Assembly: GCA_007745835.1 (NCBI GenBank)
Contig: CP036424.1
Coordinates: forward strand, 4,141,968 to 4,205,967
Direction of reading: 5' to 3'
Length of the DNA: 64,000 bases
DNA from: Planctomycetes bacterium MalM25
GTDB taxonomy: Bacteria; Planctomycetota; Planctomycetia; Pirellulales; Lacipirellulaceae
Shown: one piece after another, positions 17,200-25,530 of the stretch
How positions within the stretch are numbered: the stretch's first letter is position 1
How the letters are laid out: every line of letters begins with the position of its first letter
Position numbers and translations under genes: made by a program
The notes under the pieces: generated by a model
Database searches by the model: none
Told to the model about the DNA's origin: nothing
What the model saw: the letters and a program-made list of their open reading frames with translations, nothing else

Positions 17200-18372
17200 A
17201 TGACCGCTCAGCCTGAGATCACTTTCCGCGACAAATTCCCCAAGGTCGCCAAGTACGACATTGCGTGCGAAGTCGAAGGACTGCTCTGTTGCGACCGAAG
17301 CGGTCAACCCGTGAACCTCTACGACGAGGTGGTGCAGAGGCTGCCCGATCGGACCGCGAGATTCTGCCACAAGGAGTTCTTGCACCCGATGCTCGAGCTC
17401 GTGACCTCGCCGCACCCCACGGCGCCCGAACTCCGTAAGCAGCTGCGTCAGTTCGAGAGCGACACAACCTCGGTGCTCTCGCCTCTTGGAGCCAATGTGA
17501 GATGGGTGGGCGCTCTGGACAATGCCGTCCTGACCCGAGAGATGATCCGCGACTACAACCGGACCCAGGTGACCCTTGAACGAGTCGGTCCGATGGTCCC
17601 GCGGCTCGCGACTTTTGGTCTGCACTTACACGTTGGCGTCGACTTCGGGGCGTTGATCGGTGTACTGAAAGCGCTCAACAAGCTGGTCCCCTTCTTCACG
17701 GCGCTCTCGGCCAACTCGCCCAGGATGTCGTGCCTGAATTACCAGGCCGCCAGCCACCGCTTCCCCTTCTGGGCCTATGGCATGCCCACCAGCGGCTGGC
17801 CCCACCAGTGGCGTGATTGGGATCACCTCGAGTCCCACGTCGCCGATCTCGCTCGGCTTGGACTCGCCAGCTCACCGAAGGACTTGCACTGGATGGTGAG
17901 GCCTACACGTTTTGGGACGGTCGAGCTCCGATGCTGTGACATGCCGCCGTCGCTCGACATGGCGGCCGAGATCGCGGCTCTCTATCAGGCGGTCGTGATC
18001 ATGTCGGCCCGCAACCCAGGCTGGCTCGACGCCATTCTGGTGGCGGCGTTGCAGGCCGATATTTCCGCCTCGACGACCTTCGGCGCCGCGGCGGTTCTTT
18101 CGAGTGTAACGGGCGAACGCAAAGCGTTGGTAGAAGCCTTCGCCGATATCAAACGGCCGTTGGGCGGTGTGCTCGACGAGATCAAGGCGCGCGAGCTGGT
18201 TGATCGTCTCCATCGCCGGGTTGCGGCTCGAACGGAGCTGCCGACGCCGACGTGGCGCCCTCCCGTTCCCGTTGCGTCACCGGCACGGGCAACTCGAGAT
18301 TTGGTGGTCTCTTCGGCCTCGATCGCGGCGTCATGGCTCGTCGCGATGGGCGTGGCGAGTTCTGGGTGGTAG
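17200..18372 (+). CDS. GCS2-type carboxylate-amine ligase
   Basis: The 390-residue product follows the glutamate-cysteine ligase 2 / YbdK / EgtA family: YDIACEVEGLL (first-strand Glu for Mg-ATP), FLHPMLELVTSPHPT, GLHLHVGVD (metal/ATP strand), LSANSPRMS and LHWMVRPTRFGTVELRCCDMP (family WdvRP...GTvE.R..D). It should join an amino group to a carboxylate at the cost of ATP; the substrate may be the adjacent peptide or a small molecule. ATG 17200 with GGAG six bases upstream. The last residues are hydrophobic. It is convergent with STAND gene 2, with a bidirectional hairpin between them. Confidence 0.8.
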   Translation: MTAQPEITFRDKFPKVAKYDIACEVEGLLCCDRSGQPVNLYDEVVQRLPDRTARFCHKEFLHPMLELVTSPHPTAPELRKQLRQFESDTTSVLSPLGANVRWVGALDNAVLTREMIRDYNRTQVTLERVGPMVPRLATFGLHLHVGVDFGALIGVLKALNKLVPFFTALSANSPRMSCLNYQAASHRFPFWAYGMPTSGWPHQWRDWDHLESHVADLARLGLASSPKDLHWMVRPTRFGTVELRCCDMPPSLDMAAEIAALYQAVVIMSARNPGWLDAILVAALQADISASTTFGAAAVLSSVTGERKALVEAFADIKRPLGGVLDEIKARELVDRLHRRVAARTELPTPTWRPPVPVASPARATRDLVVSSASIAASWLVAMGVASSGW

Positions 18373-18381
18373 TTCCAGTAC

Positions 18382-18402
18382 GCAGGGGGCCCAGCCCCCT
18401 GC
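18382..18402. terminator. Bidirectional hairpin between the amide ligase and STAND gene 2
   Basis: 9-bp perfect arms GCAGGGGGC and GCCCCCTGC around CCA, ten bases after the ligase stop and 82 bp past the STAND gene 2 stop at 18485. The hairpin and about 40 bp next to it are repeated after STAND gene 1 (10900-10958). Confidence 0.55.
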
Positions 18403-18484
18403 ACCCCCTGGGTTGGTGTGGTCGGTCGAGTCGCATCAGAGTTCAAAAAGCAGAGTAGCAGAGATCAAGGACGGCGCGTGGCAA

Positions 18485-20944
18485 TCAACTACGGCGCACC
18501 AAACGGATACCCAAGTAGTAGCGTAATTTCATAGGGCTAGCACCAAAGCGGCCCGCGGCACGGAATCCCTCGGGGTCGGAGTGGCCGAACGACGAGCCCT
18601 GCAGAACCCGGTACGAGCCTGCGTGGGTTGGCACGTCCGTGCTCCACACACTGGCAGTCCACTCAAACACCTGCCCAAGGAGGTGGGCCACGCCATACGG
18701 CGAACGCTTTTTATCAGGAACGGATCCTTCCCAAGATCCATCCACCGGAAGGGTCCTACTGACCTCACCAATGGATTCCAGGCACCATACGTTCGCTCCC
18801 AGTTCCGACACGTCTTCGAACCAACCGAAGGCGAGGTGCTCGTGCCGATGCTTTTCTCCGCGGCAGACGCACTCCCACTCCTGCTCGGTCGGCAGCTCCG
18901 AGTGCAGCCACAACGCCAACGACCAGGCATCAAACCAATTACAGTAAATCGCCGGGCAACGCACCTCGGGACTGTAGCGCTCATAATCATGGAAGCGGCC
19001 GGCCCGCTCCGGGTCGAACAGATTCACCAGCTCGTTCGTTAGTGGGTATTTCGACATCCGATACGGCGTCTCGATACGGCTCTCGTGCGCTGGCCCATCG
19101 TGCGGCCCATCGCCTCCCATCACGAACGGACCCGGCTCGACCGTTTTCGTGTTGAACCAGTTAACGTCGAACTCGCGAGTGATCCGCTTAGGAGTAGAGC
19201 CTCCCTCGCCCTTCAACAGCCGTGGGAACTCCGCCAGGTATTTCTCGACTATCCGACGCGCTACCGCCCTCGCTGACGCTAGTGGCGTGTCTGGCGAGTC
19301 ACCAAGTTCTCCCGCATCGACGCGTGCCTTCACCCAGCTCTGCAGCGCCACGTTGAATACGCCGACCTGCACCTCGCTCGGCAACGGCGGGAGCGGTTCG
19401 ATCCCAACCTCGTCTCTGCTGTAGTCCGCGATCTCCAGCAGCCGCGGCCACGAGCGGTAGATCATCTCCGTTGACCGGCCCCCCGCTTCTTGGTAGCAGC
19501 AGGCGACCGAATTCACCCAGCGAAGGTCATCGAACACGTCGCGATCGGCGCCGCCCCGCAGCGAGAAGCGTGGCATGCCGGTCAGCAGCTTCCAGAACTC
19601 GTGGTTGGGCTCTCGGCTCTCGCTTATCCACACGTCTTCGAACATCGGCTGACCGATCTGCCTACTAATAAGGAGGTGCCGGTGCTTGGAGAGCCAGGTG
19701 CGGTCTTCCGGCTCCGCGTAGCGTGTGCACCACACGGCCGCGAAGAAGTCTTGCAGCGTGCGGTCGTGCCAGCGGATCGAACGCAGCCCGGTGTTCTCGG
19801 CGATCGCGTTCCGCATGGCGATGTTCAGCTTGCCCAGCGTGGCGAGGCGGTCGTCCAACGTCTCGTTAGAGCGGAGCTTGATCGGCCGCTGCTGGAGCCA
19901 GGCGATTCGTTCCTTCTCCAGTTCATCGAGGAAGCGGTTCCATTCAGCCCCGGAGGCAATCTCGACGTAGTGCCCTCGCTTGAGCATCTCGAAGGCGAGC
20001 AACGCGAACAACGCGATCGCCTGTTCGATCCGGATGCCGTGCGACTTCTGGCAGCCCTCCTCGAGCATCGGACGCAGCGACTCCCAGTAGACGTCCGACG
20101 CGGTCCGCAGCTTGCCGAGCAGGTCGTCGTCGTCGATCGACCGCAGACGCTTCAACGCACGCGGGACGCTCAGCACGTCCGCCTCGAGATTCTTCAGCAA
20201 CTGCCAACGCGGTTCGGTCAGGTAGGCCTTCTGCTCTGCTTCCGTGAACGGGCCGACCGCGGCCACCTTCCAATCGCCCGCGGGCCCCAGCTCCTTCCAG
20301 TAGTTCGTGACCGAGTACGGCCTGCCGGTCACGACGCAGTGGATCTCGGGGTGCTGTTGCAGGAAGAGCCCGAGTTTCTCGATCCTATCACGCGCCGATT
20401 CGTCGTCCTCGAGACCGACCTGATCCAACGCATCGACGAGCAACGAGAACTCTCCCCGGCGGATCTTCTGGTGAATGAGTTTCCAGGTATCCGCGACCTG
20501 GATGCCCTCCGTTTCCGGGAACGCACGGAATTCCTCGATTAGTCGGCGTAGGCCGGCATCGGAACTCTTGTCTGAGGGATCGGGGCCGAGGTAGTCGGCA
20601 ACTCGCAACGGCAGTTGGGCCGCTTCCAGGCGGATGCACAGGCGCCCCGCGTTCCGGACAGATCGCAGGTACTCCACCTGCGCGAGCGCTGTCGTCTTGC
20701 CGATCCCGCCGACCTCGGTCAGAACAAGCCGTGAGCAATCAACGCCGCCAAGCAAGGCGACGCGATCGGTCACCGGCCGCCAGACGTCAGCCGCTCCCGG
20801 CTCTTCCGAGTCACCGACCGCCTGGTGTCCTGTCTCATCGAACGGCCGAAACCCTACGCCCGATAAGTAATCGGTCGGCTGGTCCCCCCTGGGGCACTCC
20901 AGCAAGGCGAGTCGCTGGCTAGAGATAAACGGGGGTTGGCTCAT
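18485..20944 (-). CDS. STAND/NACHT NTPase with C-terminal FGE-sulfatase sensor domain, copy 2
   Basis: The 819-residue protein starts at ATG 20944 (SQPPFISSQRL). It has the same plan as copy 1: conserved head, GGIGKTT, FSLLVDALDQV, VVTGRPYS, WHDRTLQDFFAA, then an FGE-like domain from about residue 600. The first half is the same as copy 1 at the DNA level (19948-20932, offset 7458 bp, no indel), while the second half differs by many substitutions. The tail reads VLQGSSF...LGIRLVRRS with 25 residues between; neither FGE catalytic cysteine is present. No fused effector domain. Most likely a recognition/signal-transduction NTPase of a conflict system. Confidence 0.85.
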   Translation of the reverse strand: MSQPPFISSQRLALLECPRGDQPTDYLSGVGFRPFDETGHQAVGDSEEPGAADVWRPVTDRVALLGGVDCSRLVLTEVGGIGKTTALAQVEYLRSVRNAGRLCIRLEAAQLPLRVADYLGPDPSDKSSDAGLRRLIEEFRAFPETEGIQVADTWKLIHQKIRRGEFSLLVDALDQVGLEDDESARDRIEKLGLFLQQHPEIHCVVTGRPYSVTNYWKELGPAGDWKVAAVGPFTEAEQKAYLTEPRWQLLKNLEADVLSVPRALKRLRSIDDDDLLGKLRTASDVYWESLRPMLEEGCQKSHGIRIEQAIALFALLAFEMLKRGHYVEIASGAEWNRFLDELEKERIAWLQQRPIKLRSNETLDDRLATLGKLNIAMRNAIAENTGLRSIRWHDRTLQDFFAAVWCTRYAEPEDRTWLSKHRHLLISRQIGQPMFEDVWISESREPNHEFWKLLTGMPRFSLRGGADRDVFDDLRWVNSVACCYQEAGGRSTEMIYRSWPRLLEIADYSRDEVGIEPLPPLPSEVQVGVFNVALQSWVKARVDAGELGDSPDTPLASARAVARRIVEKYLAEFPRLLKGEGGSTPKRITREFDVNWFNTKTVEPGPFVMGGDGPHDGPAHESRIETPYRMSKYPLTNELVNLFDPERAGRFHDYERYSPEVRCPAIYCNWFDAWSLALWLHSELPTEQEWECVCRGEKHRHEHLAFGWFEDVSELGANVWCLESIGEVSRTLPVDGSWEGSVPDKKRSPYGVAHLLGQVFEWTASVWSTDVPTHAGSYRVLQGSSFGHSDPEGFRAAGRFGASPMKLRYYLGIRLVRRS

Positions 20945-21124
20945 TCTCGTCGCTCGCATCGGGCAAACTGATAGATCATGGGCCAAGACACTCTTAAGCA
21001 AGGGGATTGCGCGGTGATCGCGGCGTCTGCCACGCTCTGTGAGCTGCCCCAGGTAACGGAACAATCGTCGTGTTATAAAGCAGCCGCTTCACTTCGTGGA
21101 GGCTTAGTCGGAACGATATGAAGC

Positions 21125-21235
21125 GGTTGGCTTGTTCTGAGATCCTACGGAGGCCAAAGTCCTCCTCGAACGCTGGCGTCGGCACAACATCTCCGTTCAG
21201 CTGCACAGTTCGCTCGGCTACCGGTCCTCCATCGT
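21125..21235 (+). pseudogene. IS3-family transposase (OrfB) C-terminal relic
   Basis: The plus strand reads EAKVLLERWRRHN followed by QLHSSLGYRS, matching the conserved IS3 OrfB end (EA.VLIE.WR..YN..RPHSSLGYR). A frameshift and a stop separate it from the upstream part. No inverted repeats or orfA remain. It records a past insertion next to STAND gene 2. Confidence 0.6.
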
Positions 21236-21284
21236 CGAAGTGACCCAGCCGCTCCGCTTCGTGGACCAGAGTCGATCCGCCACT

Positions 21285-21430
21285 GCGCTCAGCTGCAGCG
21301 ACTCGCCAATCTGCGTGGCGACGACCCTATCTTTGAATCCGGCGTGCTGGACTAGACGGTGCGTTCGGTCTCGGCACCGGCTACAGGAGGCCTCCGGTTC
21401 ATTTCGACGCCTCGGCTAAGATGGTTTCTC
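21285..21430 (+). pseudogene. Relic of the PfkB-like pseudokinase gene
   Basis: The plus strand reads QLQRLANLRGDDPIFESGVL, then D, an in-frame TAG, and TVRSVSAPATGGLRFISTPR. The intact gene at 13657-14661 has QLQWLANLHGDDPIFERGVL, HQ, TVCSISDPSEGGRRVASTPR at the same spacing. The stop arises from CAG to TAG. Similarity fades on both sides. A second copy of that module therefore once existed here. Confidence 0.65.
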
Positions 21431-21896
21431 AATAAGTAGCCGCTGCCCGGACTCCAGGTCTTGCCCTCCGGACTCTTGCTCGAGGAAGACCAACCTCGGC
21501 TAGGAAATCGGGCTCTCAGAGGATGGTGATGAGTCCTCTACTCGATCTGGTCGGTGTCGCGTTCCTCCCATTCTTGGAAATCCTGCGCAACAATCACCTG
21601 GCTTCCCTCTTATAGCTGGTGAGGCTCGGAGGGCTTCTCACCAGCGACGGTTCGTGTTCGTCGCAGCGGTCCTTCTACACAGTCGAATCGTCGGGGCAGT
21701 CGCAGCGATCTATCCCGTCGCCGTTCGGCGTAACAGCCGGATGACTTATGAGGCGCAAACAACCTGCGGTCCATTCCGCCAAAACCCTTGCCAAGACGCG
21801 GTACGAATCGGTAGCGAGTCGACTCCCTGAGGGGAGCGTGCTGATTATCAACCTCGTGATCTACTTTCATGTTGGCATCCAGATCTGGAGGGGCGC

Positions 21897-22094
21897 ATGA
21901 AACGGCGCAAGGCAAAGCGGCGGGGGGGCGGCGCCCCCCGCCAGCGACGACGGAAACGCGCTCGGCAAGCAAGCTCCGCAAGAAGGCGTAAACGACGATT
22001 CGCTGAGTACTTTCGGTCGTTCGGCGACGGCAACGTCGTGAAGAACTCGGCCGGCGACGATCGAATCGTCCCCTCAACGATCGGCGTGCTGTAG
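21897..22094 (+). CDS. Possible small, very basic protein
   Basis: This 65-residue ORF starts MKRRKAKRRGGGAPRQRRRK and has GGAGG five bases before its ATG. The first 35 residues are almost all Arg, Lys, Gly and Ala, as in some RNA-binding tails; the rest is ordinary. It could equally be a shadow of a decayed minus-strand frame, so the call is weak. Confidence 0.25.
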   Translation: MKRRKAKRRGGGAPRQRRRKRARQASSARRRKRRFAEYFRSFGDGNVVKNSAGDDRIVPSTIGVL

Positions 22095-22160
22095 AGATCG
22101 AACACCTCCCGGGCGGCACGCGAGCTGGGCTAGCCACTCGTTGGAGAGCATTCCCGCGTT

Positions 22161-24659
22161 TCAGGTGCTTCGAACCTCACTGGAAATGGCGTCAATCGCG
22201 CCACGCCGCACAAGTCGAAACCCTATACTGAAGCCACCAAGTCCTGGAGCAGACGTATAAAAGCTAGACACTGTGCATAGTTGCGGAGCAAGGCCGATGA
22301 ACATCGCGATGTCGCTGCCACCGCTAACACGTCGGTAGCCATCACGATTCGAACTTTGCATCCACTCTCCTACGTTGCCGAGCATCTGCCGAAGTCCATA
22401 CTGATCCTGCAATTGCCCTTCTGAGGTCGCAACACCCCAGCCCTCATTTACTCGCCGAAGTAGACCCGAGTAACGCATTCGCGCGTAGATCTCTTCACGC
22501 TCGTAGTCGATTTCGTTGTCTTCGACCTCAAGATGGTTATCCGTGATGCCGTATTCAAGTAGTACGCAACGGTGTTTGCGTCCACGGCTCGCGCATTCCC
22601 ATTCATCTTCTTCCGGCAATGCGGAGTGCAGCCAGAGTGCTGCCGCCCAGGCGTCGTACCAGGACACCTCAACCGCCGGGTGCTGGGTCTCGTAGCCTTC
22701 TCCTGAGATTCCGTGCTTGCAACGAGCACAACTAGCCTTCGAGAACTCGGGCTGGAATAAGCTGTACTGCCCTTTAGTGACAACCGTCCTCGACAAACGA
22801 TAAGGTTGCTTGATCTCCGCTAGGTCGCCGCTATCACCAGGCGTGACGCCTGCTTTCGCGAACGGGCCAGGCTCGATCAGGTCCCCAAATCCTTCGAGAT
22901 GGAGATCTTCGGCAATCGACTGATCGAACGCTTCGCCTTGCTTTCCCTGGATGATCAGAGGGAACTGGGACAGATAGTTTTCCAAGACGACCCGAGCCAA
23001 CTGTGATTTACTGACGTCGTGGTTGAGTGGCTCTCTTGTAGCCCATTCGACTCCGCCCCGATCCACCGCAGCATAGACGTACTGTTGTAAAGCAGCATTG
23101 AACTGATCGATCTGTTGCTCCGAAGGCCGGTGCGGCAAGGATTGGCCAAGCTCTTCTTCCCTATAAGCTGCTATCTCTGTCAGCCTGGGCCAAGAAAGAT
23201 AGATCACTTCCGTCGAGCGTCCCTCGACCGTGAAGGCTCCGGCGACTGCTTGTACGTAAGACTCGGCGTCAAAGACGTCGGCGTCGGGTATGGGGCGCGT
23301 CCTGCCCCGCGTGTTCAGCGTGTAGCGTGGCATATCGCAGAGGAGTCGCCAGAACTCCGAATACTTGGCGTCCCCCGCTGCGTCTGGTCGATTGTTTGAA
23401 ATGAGCCATTCTCGGTCCGAGTCTTCGTTGTGACGCGTGCACCAGATCGCCGCGAAGAAGTCTTGCAGGGTGCGGTTATGCCATCGCAGCCGCGTCACGT
23501 TTCGGGTTTCGGTGACGGCATTGTCGATCACAATGTTAAGGCGATTAAGCTCCGTCAGCTTCATCCTAAGGCCTTCAAAACTCTCGATATTGTATCGCTC
23601 GCTCAGCCATGCGCGGCGATGACGGTATAGGGTCAGCAGAAACTCGTCGAACTCGGCGCCCGGCGCGACGTCGACGAACCGACCTTGACGGAGCATCTCG
23701 AAGGCCAGCATCGCGAACCAACGTATCGCTTCGGTTTCATCGATCGTTGTCGCCTGCTTCTTGACGCCCCTTGAGATGATTGAGCGGATTGACTCTCGGT
23801 AGACATCCGCCGCCGTATGAAGATTGGCGAGGTCGGGCTTCGGCAAAACCCGAAGCTGCTCTAAGGCACGGGGTACCGACAGCACGTCCGCTTTCAGATT
23901 CCGAAGCTTCTTCCATCGCTCCTCGGACAAATATCTTTTCTGTTCCTTATCCGTGAAGGGCGCCATCGCAGCGATCCGCCAATCTCCCGCCGCAATGAGT
24001 TCGCTCCAGTAGTGGCTGATCGCATAGGGCCGGCCGGTCACCACGCAGTAGATCCCACAATCGGGATCGGCTGAGGTCCGGTGCTGTACAAGAAAAGAAG
24101 CGAGTGCCCGTAGCTTCAGACTGTCGGGGGTTAGGTCGACTTGATCGAGCGCGTCGACAAGCAGCGAGAACTGGCCTTGTCGGATCTTGCGCTGTAGCAG
24201 GCGCCAGATCAGCTTCCCCGACATCTCCTGACCGGCGCCGACTTGCCGAAAGCGGCGAACCAGGAGCGACGGCTTGGCGGCATCCTCAGCTCTCTCACTC
24301 ACTGCGAGAATGCCTTCCGCTGCCTCTGGTAACTCGGCGGCTTCGACCAGCAGACAGACGTGCCCCGGGTTGTGCACGCTGCGGAGGTAGCCCAACTGCT
24401 CTAGTGCGGTGGTTTTCCCGATGCCTCCGGTTTCGGTAAGGATCAGCCTCTGATGATGCAAACGGCCCAGAAAGGATTCGCGGTATTCGGTGAGGCTCCT
24501 GAGGGGGTCCTCATCAGATTTCTTGACGGCGGTACCACCCAAGCTGAGAGAGCGGCCATTCAATCCATGCAACGAATCAAGCTGTTCCTCTCCGTCCACG
24601 CCTTTCAACAACGAGATTCGTTGGGTCGCGATGAAAGGAGCGCGGTTCATGCGGCTCAT
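22161..24659 (-). CDS. STAND/NACHT NTPase with C-terminal FGE-sulfatase sensor domain, copy 3
   Basis: I start this 832-residue protein at ATG 24659, eight bases from AGAGG; ATGs at 24665 and 24650 are alternatives. It has the head APFIATQRISLL, Walker A GGIGKTT, Walker B FSLLVDALDQV, VVTGRPYA and RWHNRTLQDFFAA. Its C-terminal domain is a more distant FGE-like fold (EVSWYDAWAAALWLHSALP, EDEWECASRG, GLRQMLGNVGEWMQ, GFRLVRRG) and ends with a 12-residue extension lacking in the others. It is the most divergent of the four in the sensor half and shows no converted tract. Confidence 0.85.
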   Translation of the reverse strand: MSRMNRAPFIATQRISLLKGVDGEEQLDSLHGLNGRSLSLGGTAVKKSDEDPLRSLTEYRESFLGRLHHQRLILTETGGIGKTTALEQLGYLRSVHNPGHVCLLVEAAELPEAAEGILAVSERAEDAAKPSLLVRRFRQVGAGQEMSGKLIWRLLQRKIRQGQFSLLVDALDQVDLTPDSLKLRALASFLVQHRTSADPDCGIYCVVTGRPYAISHYWSELIAAGDWRIAAMAPFTDKEQKRYLSEERWKKLRNLKADVLSVPRALEQLRVLPKPDLANLHTAADVYRESIRSIISRGVKKQATTIDETEAIRWFAMLAFEMLRQGRFVDVAPGAEFDEFLLTLYRHRRAWLSERYNIESFEGLRMKLTELNRLNIVIDNAVTETRNVTRLRWHNRTLQDFFAAIWCTRHNEDSDREWLISNNRPDAAGDAKYSEFWRLLCDMPRYTLNTRGRTRPIPDADVFDAESYVQAVAGAFTVEGRSTEVIYLSWPRLTEIAAYREEELGQSLPHRPSEQQIDQFNAALQQYVYAAVDRGGVEWATREPLNHDVSKSQLARVVLENYLSQFPLIIQGKQGEAFDQSIAEDLHLEGFGDLIEPGPFAKAGVTPGDSGDLAEIKQPYRLSRTVVTKGQYSLFQPEFSKASCARCKHGISGEGYETQHPAVEVSWYDAWAAALWLHSALPEEDEWECASRGRKHRCVLLEYGITDNHLEVEDNEIDYEREEIYARMRYSGLLRRVNEGWGVATSEGQLQDQYGLRQMLGNVGEWMQSSNRDGYRRVSGGSDIAMFIGLAPQLCTVSSFYTSAPGLGGFSIGFRLVRRGAIDAISSEVRST

Positions 24660-24782
24660 GTGCATTGCCTCTGAAAAACATGGGCTCTTGGCGCAACTCT
24701 ACCCAGTCTAACGCCTTGAGTACCTTGGATGGCGCGATACGGATCGCCGCCCAGCAATTCGACTCGAACCGAGAGGTAAACC

Positions 24783-24977
24783 ATGCCCGGGAATTCCCAG
24801 ACTTCCGACGCCCCACCTGCCGAAGCACCCAAGCAGGCCCCGTCCCAGGAGATGCCGCCTAGCTCCGCTGCTTTGGCGAAGGACATCGCTCAGATCGAGG
24901 CTCAGAAGCGCGTCGAACGCGACCGTCAGGAGCAGGAGCGCCTCGCGAAGCTGCGTGATGTGGCCCGATTCGACTGA
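24783..24977 (+). CDS. Small charged protein, first gene of a plus-strand unit
   Basis: This 64-residue protein has a Pro/Ser/Ala-rich first half and a charged helix (IEAQKRVERDRQEQERLAKL) likely to form a coiled coil. The ATG is preceded by GAGAGG at six bases. It is divergent from STAND gene 3 and is followed by a strong hairpin before the next two genes. Family unknown; a small partner or effector-docking protein is possible. Confidence 0.5.
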   Translation: MPGNSQTSDAPPAEAPKQAPSQEMPPSSAALAKDIAQIEAQKRVERDRQEQERLAKLRDVARFD

Positions 24978-24989
24978 CGCCTTGGCCTT

Positions 24990-25015
24990 GCCAGGTGGCC
25001 TTGCGGCCACCTGGC
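24990..25015 (+). terminator. Perfect 11-bp hairpin after the 64-residue gene
   Basis: Arms GCCAGGTGGCC and GGCCACCTGGC around TTGC, 13 bases after the stop at 24977 and 27 bases before the next ATG. There is no T-run. It may be an attenuator that sets different levels for the small gene and the two genes that follow. Confidence 0.5.
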
Positions 25016-25041
25016 GGGCCTCTTCCATTGTGGAGAGAACC

Positions 25042-25530
25042 ATGAACCACCTAGATGGGCATCTAATCGACGTCTCAGACAGCGAGAGCGACTCGACGGC
25101 TTGGCCCAGTGATGAGGAGCTTCCCCCCGGGCGTCAGGTCGGAGTGACTCCCTCCGGGCTCCGGTACGCAATACGTGTCCCAATGGAGAACGTCGAAGGT
25201 ATCACTTTCCCCTACGGGGCTGCTCTGGTTGAATACTACGCAGAAGACGGGCGTCGACTGATGGCGAGACTCGTTGCGGTCGCGCCACAAGCCCGGACCC
25301 AGAGCCTGGCTGGTGAGCTTGATCTGGTGACGCTAGAGATCTCCTTGCCAGTCGACCCCGAACGCTTTTATTGCACTGAACTACACCCGGAGCAAGCTGG
25401 AATTCTCTCGCGACTGAACGTAGCGATGGTTGAACGGCTTGCCAACGATCGCCTCGTAAGGCACAGCGACGAACACCGCCGCCTCGTTTCCCAACTCCGA
25501 CAAGACTGGCGAGCCCAACGGAACTCTTGA
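25042..25530 (+). CDS. Unknown 162-residue protein
   Basis: ATG 25042 is preceded by GGAGAG at four bases. The product starts with an acidic Ser/Asp-rich stretch (DVSDSESDSTAWPSDEE), then a beta-rich middle with paired strands (GALVEYYAEDGRRLMARLVAV), and an amphipathic C-terminal helix. Its stop TGA overlaps the ATG of the next gene (TGATG), so the pair is translationally coupled. No family is recognised. As the STAND proteins here carry no effector, this pair is a candidate effector or adaptor. Confidence 0.6.
   Translation: MNHLDGHLIDVSDSESDSTAWPSDEELPPGRQVGVTPSGLRYAIRVPMENVEGITFPYGAALVEYYAEDGRRLMARLVAVAPQARTQSLAGELDLVTLEISLPVDPERFYCTELHPEQAGILSRLNVAMVERLANDRLVRHSDEHRRLVSQLRQDWRAQRNS

Larger units (their letters stand above)
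20945..22160. other. 1.2-kb gap with decayed genes
   Basis: The gap holds an IS3-type transposase relic (21125-21235), a relic of the pseudokinase gene (21285-21430), and a possible small basic ORF (21897-22094). The remaining sequence shows no protein-like frame. The mixture of fragments on the plus strand between two minus-strand STAND genes points to repeated insertion and decay. Confidence 0.55.

Noticed and set aside
21610-22137. 175-residue minus-strand ORF between STAND genes 2 and 3
   Set aside because: Arg/Ser/Pro-rich with no pattern; likely chance open frame in high-GC DNA.
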